Shown here piece by piece: positions 56,284 to 64,000 of a stretch of 64,000 nucleotides of DNA (positions are counted from its first letter, which is position 1; every line of letters begins with the position of its first letter). The stretch spans positions 6,680,563 through 6,744,562 of the forward strand of contig LR990048.1 in assembly GCA_905147135.1 (NCBI GenBank), given 5' to 3'. The DNA comes from Blastobasis lacticolella. Lineage: Eukaryota; Arthropoda; Insecta; Lepidoptera; Blastobasidae. A program made the position numbers and the translations under genes. The notes beneath the pieces were generated by a model. That model saw nothing but the letters and a program-made list of their open reading frames with translations, did no database searches and was not told the origin of the DNA.

Positions 56284-56616
56284 AAGAATCATCTTTGGTT
56301 GTACTCTCCCGCACGAGGGCCCGGGGTCCGCCTTTACCATGATCCAGGATTTGGCAGATCAGGTAATTACAGTGAAGCGACTGCCACCTGACCTCCGTGA
56401 CCCTGCGACCAGGAGAACCTGACCAGATTGGATCATGGTTAAACATTCAATCGCCTGAATGTGCAGGTTTCATCACGATGTTTTCCGTCACCGTAAGAGC
56501 ACCGGTTAGCTAACGTATATAACTCAGAAAATTGTTATCGGAACATGGCCGCAGTGGGACTCAAACCTCTCGCTTACGAGTCGGACACCCTAACCACTCG
56601 GCCACCGACGCTCCCT
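56284..56616 (-). mobile_element. SINE family B, near full length (minus strand)
   Basis: Head in reverse: 'gagcgtcggtggccgagtggttagggtgtccgactcgtaagcgagaggtttgagtcccac', i.e. A box TGGCCGAGTGG and B-box-like GTTTGAGTCCC. Body as at 34130; small deletions. Confidence 0.8.
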
Positions 56617-56884
56617 TCTAACAATAACAATCTAGCGAAAATAACAAGTAGCTATCCCCATGATTCTTTACAAAATCGCCTACTGAACTAAACGAGAACA
56701 TAAAATAACGTATGAGTGCGGTAAATGGCTACTATAACAGTTAGTCATAAAACAAATCACCGACGCGATTAGAAGTCAGACGTGTCAGCAAGAAATCGAT
56801 TAGGATTTATAGGAACTACCTAAAACCTAGCTATAGCCAAGCTAGAAGGTGCCTATACCTAAGTGCCTACTAGTGCTTAGGTAC

Positions 56885-57075
56885 TTTTATTGCCTAGGAA
56901 GGCACACGGACGAACGGTCCACCCGATGGAAAGTGGCCACCGTCGTCCAGAACATCTACAATCTAACGGGAGCGGATGCGGTGTCGGCCTTTGAAGTACC
57001 TGTAGACAGGTATTTTGAAGAATCACATGTTATTGTGCGAAGGAAAGAATCCCACAACTTTCACGTGCGCGGGTA
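56885..57075 (-). mobile_element. LINE 3'-end fragment (family A, diverged)
   Basis: 'gcctaggaaggcacacggacgaacggtccacccgatggaaagtggccaccgtcgtcc' is the reversed 3' end; right of it, segments near 57000-57060 repeat the order seen at 25920-26000. Confidence 0.5.
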
Positions 57076-57630
57076 AAAGGCTCACGGTGCTCGTACGTTA
57101 GTTGGTGTTCCGAGTTTTTTCCTTGCTCTTTTCCTTGTTCTTCAATAGTTTAGTAGCTCGGCAGTAGACGATTGACCACTTGTCATCTACTTGTTGTAGT
57201 ACAGTGCCTTTTTGTTGAAGGACCTTTTAATACTTCCATGACTGAATTTATAACTCTCGCAGCCTTCGATAAGTCACAGTAAGAACTTGATTAATTAGCT
57301 TCAGAGCGATTTGCGCGTTCTTGCACGAGTTTCTGCGAATTTCATTAATTAGAAACCTGTCAATAAGTAAGTACTTCATTTAAGCGCGGTCTCGAATACT
57401 ACGAAGGTCTAAGTATAGCGCGTAGGTAGTAACTTAACTAAATGCTCTGTTGTTCGTAATTTTCGAGGTTGGAATAAAGTTTTTAACTCGTGTAAGTATA
57501 TAGATGCGTGATATATTTTGGTAATCATTCTTGTAGGCACTTATCTAACTACTTAATTAACCAATTTTATTTAGGAAGGTATTATATTTTAATTGAAATA
57601 CATGATAACGGTAGGAGCGTCCGTAGCCGT
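57076..57630. other. Intron, nothing recognised
   Basis: No supported feature. Confidence 0.4.
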
Positions 57631-57830
57631 CGTGATGAAACCTGCAAATTCAGACAACTGAATTTGTAACCATGATCCAATCTGGTCAGGTTCCTGGTCA
57701 CGAAGGTCAGACGGTAGTCGCTCCACTGTAATTACCTGATCGCCAAATCCTGGATCATGGTCAAGGCGGACCCCGGGCCTTCGTTCTCGAGAGGACAACC
57801 GGGACATTAACGCCAAGATGATTATTTTTA
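57631..57830 (+). mobile_element. SINE family B fragment (only plus-strand copy)
   Basis: 'gatgaaacctgcaaattcagacaactgaatttg', 'ccatgatccaatctggtcagg', 'cctggatcatggtcaaggcggaccccgggcc' and the end 'aaccgggacattaacgccaagatgattat' give the body and 3' end; the tRNA-like head is absent. Opposite in orientation to the other copies. Confidence 0.75.
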
Positions 57831-58114
57831 TATGATAACAACTGTTAAGATACAAAAACCAATTTACAGGTCATCACTGGTAGAATTTTGAATAAGATGA
57901 ATTTATCTATATAACCCTCCGAAACATCAACCATTACGTCCCCCTCACTGCGATATATCAGTTGTGTGGTCGATCTATAATAACTAGAAGCTAATTACAT
58001 ACCTATTTCCATTTTTGTAAATTAAACAGGGAAATAAAATTAAAAGACTTTGAGACTGACAACGCTACCTTCTTTCTCAAAATAGACTATGCTGATACAT
58101 TGTATTCTTTTCAG
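57831..58114. other. Intron before the last exon
   Basis: AT-rich; ends in the acceptor tract 'gtattcttttcag'. Confidence 0.5.
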
Positions 58115-58332
58115 AGTCGAGTTTAAATCGGAGCATGGAAGACGGCTGCGACGACCCCTGGTGGAGTCCCGAGCGGTCCATCCTCAACATCCGCGACCGG
58201 GCGCGCCTCTCCTGCGGGGGGTCTTGGGGCCCCGGCTCGGCCCTCTCCTCGCCCGGCCCCCCGGTCTGCGCCTGCTTCGTGCCTCCCCGCGACCACCACT
58301 CCGCTCCAGCCGTCTCCTTCTGCGACGACTGA
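58115..58332 (+). CDS. Receptor guanylyl cyclase, window exon 10 (C-terminal tail, stop TGA)
   Basis: Window residues 481-552 and stop at 58330-58332. The acceptor is tttcag ending at 58114; two bases complete the Gln codon begun in exon 9. The tail starts SSLNRSMEDGCDDPWWSPER, then turns Gly/Ser/Pro/Cys-rich and ends VSFCDD. It is strongly GC-rich, unlike the next 340 bases. The tail is outside the catalytic domain and should be cytoplasmic; I recognise no domain in it. The same frame reopens after TGA, one codon and TAA (see 58349-58677). Confidence 0.85.
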
Positions 58333-58348
58333 CGCTAACAACCCCAAG

Positions 58349-58677
58349 ACCAACCATTCTTCTGGATAAACAACGACGACGATCTGTATGAACGTGCTCA
58401 AGTCAACGAAGATGCAGATAACGAATGCAGCGTCGGTGTAGACAGCGCAACGGAATCTGAATTTGAATCCAACGAATTTTCGAAACACACCAATGATGAT
58501 AGTGAATTTTTTATTGGTGATAGCAGTAGGAAGTACAGTGTTATTTACGAATGTGCGAGTAAGATAGACAGTGCTGAGCTGCGTAACTATGAGGAGGATG
58601 CAAATAATAGAGCCAGAAAACTGGCTGCGCTACAGCGACTGTATTCGATAGATTTAGAAAGCGGCACTTGGCTATAA
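58349..58677 (+). CDS. Possible alternative last exon of the receptor guanylyl cyclase (second C-terminal tail)
   Basis: After the exon 10 stop the same frame is open for 109 codons to TAA at 58675-58677. It starts QPFFWINNDDDLYERAQVN, is rich in Asp, Glu, Ser and Asn, and ends LYSIDLESGTWL. It looks like coding sequence, not a 3' UTR. The AG at 58347-58348 follows a pyrimidine-rich run (58300-58322) and a CTGAC branch-like site. Splicing exon 9 there gives one split His codon and keeps frame, for a 589-residue window product in place of 552. The last residues T-W-L fit the class I PDZ-ligand pattern. Alternatives: ordinary 3' UTR in the TGA form, or a former tail. Reading through two stops (58330 and 58336) seems less likely. 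Confidence 0.6.
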
Positions 58678-59231
58678 GTGACTGTAAGAGATTTTGATGT
58701 ATTTTTGTACGAATCGAACCAAAGAGGCATGATGACATTTTTTTTAGATGTTAAGGTGTTACTTATTGGTGTCAATGTTTGTTCAGGAGTGTATGTACCT
58801 GCGCCTAAGTTGCATAGATGTTTTGTACACAGATTATTCTTCTTTAACTGAGCCAGTAGGTGAATAACCATTTGGTAACTATGCACGTATTAGTAAGCTT
58901 ATTTATATACCTTGTCATATTTTTGGTCAAGCGTGTAGAACACACTTCCCCAAACTGTCTCCGTTAAAAAATTACTCATTAGTTAATTAATCAGTACCTA
59001 CCTACTTACCAATCTATGTTATTGTGTTTGCTATGTATATGTAGCGTATTTGCTATACAATACAGCTGTTTGTTTTACTATGGAGTCATTATTACAAGTA
59101 GGTATGAACGCTTAATGCCCGATGAACATGCATAAAGTGGCTTAAAATTAAGTTAAAATGTAGTTAATTACTTGACAACTTATTACTTGTAAATCGGGTA
59201 TAAGTTACTAGATATACCTAGTTCAATCAAT
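58678..59231 (+). other. Probable 3' UTR or flank of the cyclase gene
   Basis: No AATAAA close to the stop codons was found. The nearest clear cluster on this strand is AATAAA at 62732 and 62750, which could end a long 3' UTR, but in AT-rich sequence this is weak evidence. Confidence 0.35.
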
Positions 59232-59470
59232 ATAACCGTGAGCTGGGTACTCATCCCCATTACGTAGACCCTCTGTTGGTCACGACGCGAAGGTTCGAAA
59301 GGACGTTCCTCGCACGTATGATTCGAATGTGCTTTCAGCCACAATGTTTCCTTTGAACTATGACATGGGATCGTTCAAGAGGTATATTAGAGATTTTTTC
59401 AGAGGCGGGCAGTGCTTTGGTGTTGGTCCCCATTTTTGTCTGCGTATAATTAAAAAAAGAACATATATAG
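59232..59470 (+). mobile_element. LINE 3'-end fragment (family A)
   Basis: Matches the coding end of 25797-26115 in the opposite orientation ('gagctgggtactcatccccattacg', 'cgaaggttcgaaaggacgttcctcgcacg', 'tttcctttgaactatgacatgggatcgttc'), then loses the standard 3' end and stops in 'attaaaaaaaga'. Confidence 0.7.
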
Positions 59471-60054
59471 TAGAATGTATGAGCGGGAACCGAGGGGAAT
59501 CCTTACAAAATATACCTAAACGCTCTATCATCAAATGTTAGCCTATAAAACTCCCTCTAACTTAGGTATAAAAACCTACACTTCTTTAAGTTCACTTTCA
59601 TCCCCTTGCTACAAGTTAAAGACTTTGTTCTTGACTCTAAGCAGCCGGAACGAGCTTTTGAAGGATTCGTATAGGTTCCTAGACCCGTTTATTGACAAAC
59701 TTATTATAAAAACGAGACCTCGCCCTTTTGTACAGACCGTGTTAGAATCACCTGTTATTCTAAGACGATAAATATTGAAATAGAAATACATAATACAGGT
59801 AAGCACGTAAACTATACAATTCCATGTGTTCAAGAAGAGAAAATGTTTCGTACACTTTCCAATAATACCATTCAATTTGGGTATCCGCTGGTAGGACTCC
59901 GTCAAGCCTAAGGAGTCCGCCTGGGTACGTGCCTTCGCCTTATATATTTCTAAAGTTTGAAGGGATAGCCAACGCAATTACAGGCAGCAGGCATTTCATC
60001 TTAATCCTCACTAGTCAGTGACAAAGCACCAGCTTAAATCGTAGATGTAAATGC
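59471..60054. other. Intergenic sequence, nothing recognised
   Basis: Short frames only. Confidence 0.4.
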
Positions 60055-60135
60055 TTCAATCGTAGATGTCATGGGCGTGAGTTACCACTTACGGTCAGGT
60101 GGGCTGTTTGCTCGTTTGTTACGCGTAGCATAAAA
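60055..60135 (+). mobile_element. LINE 3'-end fragment (family A, related)
   Basis: 'gggcgtgagttaccacttacggtcaggtgggctgtttgctcgtttgtt' then 'agcataaaaagaaaag' is a diverged family 3' end with a short A-rich end. Confidence 0.55.
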
Positions 60136-60426
60136 AGAAAAGTACCTACACCCAATTTTTTCTCAAGTCTTTTAATCTCTATTGAGTGTGATTTAATTCT
60201 ATTCATATAAACACCTTTGCTAAAGCGAAGCAAATTGGAAATCGGAAACAGCTTTTCAGTAGATATTGAATTTCTTACTTAATGAGTTTGTGTCAGTACC
60301 AATCGAATTAAATCGGGCTTCTATTTATTTTCTATATTCAGGAAGACCTTTTGACAATAAGTACCTAGATGATATACTCTAAATAGATAACGATTAGGTT
60401 CATATGATCACTATATCAAAATTTCC
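60136..60426. other. Intergenic sequence, nothing recognised
   Basis: No supported feature. Confidence 0.4.
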
Positions 60427-60525
60427 CTGTATCAGAACGTCCACTGCTCGAACGGTCCACTGTATCAGAATGACCACTGTGTAAGAATGTCCGCTGCATC
60501 AGAGCGTCCACTGTACCAGAATCCA
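60427..60525. repeat. Minisatellite, six units of about 17 bp
   Basis: Units follow CTGTATCAGAATGTCCA with substitutions and small indels. No coding frame. Confidence 0.8.
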
Positions 60526-63338
60526 CTAGTAAAGTATGAGAGTTAAGGGTAGACTAAACAGGCAGTCTCTTGGTGGCTGTTGAATACAAACCACATCATG
60601 ACAATCGATTGAACTAAAATTTTTCATACTTACGTGAGTTCGGTGACAATGCAATGTTATGACACCATCGAGCTGATCTGATTGGAGACGGAAGGTTCTG
60701 CAGTTTAATTTTTTTTAATTTAAGGTAACTTGCCAGGGCTTATCCGAATTTTACTGTAGGTTCGGTTATTACAAGCTTCTAATTAACTTGTATTTCAAGT
60801 TTCTACCTACCTATTACGGTTCCAAAGATGCCTCGTAACTGACAGATATTGTAGACAGAGGAGGCTTAGTAACACGGTCCTTGTCCACCCTTCGGATACG
60901 AAACCCTTGGCATGTTTGTTTAACCCTAACCGCACTCAACCTTAGGGTAATAGAAAACTGGTAGGTACCTACTTACACAGGGCCTTTCTCGCGTTGAAGC
61001 CTTTTATATATTTGAAGTCATAATTTTAAATATCTCCTACCTACTTACATAAAAGTGTACTAGATAACCCACTAGGTGCAGTGAATCTTGAAGGTACCTG
61101 AGTCGGATGACTTTCTTACATGGATACCTATGGAGAGTATAGGGTTACCTATATTACCTACAAGAAATAAACCCTGACTTGAATTCGAAATACCTACTTA
61201 AACGTTGATATGATTTTATTTCCTTTGTGTGAAGGAAGGCGTGGGTGGTGACATGAATTGGAGCTTTATTCCAATCGTAGAAAGTATTTTCCGAACATTT
61301 TCTTTAAGATAAAATATCGATAGTATCTAGGTACGCGACTAAAGATACACAGAGCTCACACATCTCTTAAGGTTAACGAGACTGATCTTTGCTAGTCGTT
61401 CTAGACTTTGAAATGAGTTACCTAGGCATAGGTAAGACAAAAAAAAATACTTTACCCAAAATATTATGTAAATTTAAGTATATTAACATATACTTAAATA
61501 CCTAATCTTAACTTAGAAATAACTGGTACTTACCAATAGTTTCTGTCACGTATTTTTTAATAATTAATTAAGAATGAGGAAAATAACTATGAGGAGAGAC
61601 ATTCTCCATAACTGTTACCGTGACGGCAGCTATTTACTGTTAGGTTCAGTAAAGTATCTACGTCATATCTAAGTATGAAACAGGGTGTTATGTAAAGGGG
61701 ATAATAATATTTAGTTAGCGGTTCCAATCACTATTCTAAACAACAAAATAACTATTTATACGTAATCGTGAACATAGAAAAAATTATCTTCGTACTAAAT
61801 AGAAGTTGTTTCAATGAAGGATAGATGAACCGCCCCCTTACTACACCACGAAGTAGCTAATAGGTATAAGGTCACAGGAAAAAAGTATTAACCAAAAGTA
61901 AAATTAAAAGTTTAAAATTAAGTATAAATTGTTCCTTACAAAATATTATATATATTACCTTAGGTAAGCAATGCTCGTCTGTCCAAAATACTATTGATTG
62001 GTTGGTTTTGGATTTATTCGATGTACTTAGGTTTATCTAAAATTATCTAAACCCCATAAACTTAGGTAAGTTATTTAAGTACGCTGTTGTATTGTAACAA
62101 TTACCGTAGATTAAGAAATGACCTACCTATATGTGAAAAGAAAAGAAAAAATGGGATGTTAAGAATTGATAGGTAATTGCAAAACCTAATTAGTTAGACA
62201 TATTAGACTAATTAGTTAGTTTTTTTGTTAGACAAATATGTTTATTATATAAATTTGTTTATTTGTGTCATTCAGATTGCGCTTAAGTGCAAACCAATAC
62301 AGAAATAGCGAGATTGATTGGAGCACTTTCTAAACCATTAATATAATAAAATAATACCGTGTCTATTATAAAATTATATCTAGTGTTAGAATAGTCTAAT
62401 CGTCATAAGATATCTTTACGACCAAATAATTGAACCAAGTGGGTATAGGTTACCTTACCTTACTTATTACCATACTATGTAATAGTATGACGAAATTATG
62501 TACCTATGAACAATTTTAGAAGTGGTGCGAAAACTTTTATGTAAGGACATTGTTATAAATTATTTATAACTTACCGTTCCAGTGACAGTATGTATTCTAT
62601 ACATGATCTATAAAGACATGAGTATTGCTAAGTCAATGTCTTACTCTATCTACTTTAATGGTATATTGTAAAATGGAATTATTTATATTAGATATTATAA
62701 AGATCTATTAATGTATGGCTGTTAATTGTTTAATAAAAATATGTATTAAAATAAATGTTGCATTTTCTTTAATAGCCTAATATAATGACCAAGTCATACA
62801 TATAGTATCTATATACAAGTAGTTAAACCAAGTATAATCAATCACAGTTAATAAATAAAAATATATTTATTTGCTACTCTTCTCCAATAAATATCTATAA
62901 AAAGTATATATTATTACATTTTAAATCATTGATAACTCACTTAAAGCACAGCCTAAATCTTAAAAAGTACAACAAGGGGAGTAGTTGAGACTTTCAGAAG
63001 GAGCTATAAAGTTATAAACAATACTCTATATTTCTGCATATATGAGGTTTCATAACTTTTTCTTTACGTTTTTCTCAATGTTACAGTGACTGAAATCCTA
63101 TTTAAATGTTTCCTTCTGGCATGACCCATCCATCTGGCAATGTGTTGGGGTAATGTGGGCTTCTGATTCTAATTGTAGTTCCCATAGGGAAAACGGTACA
63201 ATTCCACAGTACCAAATACCAGTGAAATAACTTGGAAACATCTAATATCTTCCTACTTTATATATACACAAAGTAATCACAGACAAATTTGATCAATTTG
63301 TACATAATTATTTACAAACAGTTACTAGGTACACTTTT
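60526..63338. other. AT-rich space between convergent genes
   Basis: Dense in TAGGTA/TACCTA words (60960-61200, 61980-62060, 62450-62510). AATAAA on + at 62732-62737 and 62750-62755. No gene found. Confidence 0.4.
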
Positions 63339-63539
63339 TTATTTCTTCAATCCTCTTAATCTTAATTCCATTTCCAAATAAGCTTTCATGTTAGGGTCAT
63401 CAACTAAATTGATTATTTTCTCAGCAACTTCAGGGCCAGCATTTTTTAGTTTAGCTGACAATGCTTCTGCCCAAGCTATGTAGACACAGTTGGCACATCC
63501 TGACTGACAGCAGGTAGTAGGTGGATTGTCAATGGAAGC
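63339..63539 (-). CDS. OXLD1: Oxidoreductase-like domain protein (OXLD1 family), last coding exon
   Basis: Read on the - strand, an acceptor (ttttcag) is followed by 66 codons and TAA (63339-63341). The peptide contains PPTTCCQSGCANCVYIAWAE and later DDPNMKAYLEMELRLRGLKK. The C-C-x3-C-x2-C cysteine cluster and the closing xFLxMExRL-like segment are the signature of the oxidoreductase-like domain, found in short proteins of the OXLD1 group; vertebrate OXLD1 is thought to be mitochondrial, and biochemical function is poorly known. The exon begins in phase 0; earlier exons lie beyond 64000. An AATAAA overlaps the stop codon. The gene converges on the cyclase gene. Confidence 0.88.
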   Translation of the reverse strand, partial: ASIDNPPTTCCQSGCANCVYIAWAEALSAKLKNAGPEVAEKIINLVDDPNMKAYLEMELRLRGLKK

Positions 63540-64000
63540 CTGAAAATGAAAAATTAGACATCAGTTCTACAGGAGGAAATTAATAAAGTTGGAACCAAAA
63601 CATAAACTTTTTCTGTTCAAGGTATACCTACGAAATCAGATCATTATCTAGGTATGAAAAATCTATTGTTAATTGATTTTTTGTAAACCAATGAATGATT
63701 AAACACAGAGAGCTTGGCTTGTATTTAAGGTATTTTGAATTAGAATTAGAGGTTGAGTACCTATCAAACAAGGTATTTGCTGGTACACAAACTAATGGCC
63801 ACAGTACACCAGTGTGCCGTGGCACGGTTTACGGAACACTATACCCTGCCTAGTCAATTTATGTAATACCTGGTGTTGATAAATCTGTTTTTGCACATTT
63901 TAAGGGTATGTTCCGGGTTTCCTACCGCGTACCTTTGTTGACGCGAGTTTGTTGTTGGGTAGGAATCCTGGAACATACCCTTAACATGTGTGATAATAAC
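63540..64000 (-). other. Intron of the OXLD1-like gene (partial)
   Basis: Intron left of the missing upstream exon. I see no exon here on the - strand. A snapback MITE copy fills the last 107 bases. Confidence 0.6.
63894..64000. mobile_element. Snapback MITE, copy at window edge
   Basis: 'cacattttaagggtatgttccgggtttcctacc' at the left and 'gggtaggaatcctggaacatacccttaacatgtgtgataataac' at the right form the arms; same family as 22168-22345, which also ends gtgtgataataac. Confidence 0.75.

Noticed and set aside
58330..58338. Stop-codon readthrough (TGA CGC TAA) as the route to the second tail
   Set aside because: Two stops in a row would have to be read through; a phase-matched splice acceptor explains the same frame more simply.
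1..64000. CRISPR array, prokaryotic operon or phage
   Set aside because: Introns with GT-AG sites, SINEs, LINEs and LTR elements show a eukaryotic genome; no regular short repeat-spacer array exists.

Overview
The window is eukaryotic, AT-rich and full of retroelement debris. The repeat types (ATG-tailed RTE LINEs, a tRNA-derived SINE in many copies, snapback MITEs, a BEL/Pao element, a CR1-like LINE, a DIRS relic) and the TAGGTA/TACCTA-rich spacer most resemble a moth or butterfly. That assignment rests on memory of repeat families, not on a search.

Host genes. Almost the whole window (1..about 58.7 kb, + strand) is the 3' part of one gene for a membrane receptor guanylyl cyclase. Ten exons with consensus splice sites and matching phases join into a continuous 552-codon reading frame. 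In order they encode a pseudokinase (kinase-homology) domain, a dimerisation coiled coil, the complete class III guanylyl cyclase catalytic domain and a C-terminal tail. The extracellular and transmembrane exons must lie to the left of the window. After the last stop an in-frame, coding-looking stretch (58349..58677) could be reached by a second, phase-compatible splice acceptor, giving a different C-terminus that ends in a class I PDZ-ligand pattern. A frameshifted, shortened copy of exon 8 lies just downstream of exon 8. At the right edge, on the - strand and convergent with the cyclase, is the last coding exon of an oxidoreductase-like domain protein (OXLD1 family).

Mobile DNA fills the introns. 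5.97-10.4 kb: a CR1-like LINE with two long ORFs. 23.9-25.3 kb: a decayed DIRS-type retroelement. 34.93-41.51 kb: a BEL/Pao LTR retrotransposon with two identical 221-bp LTRs and a perfect 5-bp target duplication, so a very young insertion, but with a frame break between its gag-protease and RT-integrase parts. 42.52-43.94 kb: a 1.4-kb foldback DNA element with about 91-bp terminal inverted repeats, an 8-bp target duplication and inverted tandem units carrying the palindrome TGACAGCTGTCA. Many 3' fragments of LINEs, SINE copies, MITEs and tandem duplications fill the rest. Some lie immediately beside cyclase splice acceptors (exons 2, 3 and 8) and may supply branch points or pyrimidine tracts.

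No tRNA, rRNA, CRISPR array or prokaryotic system is present. Repeat family names are recognition-level calls and were not checked against a library.
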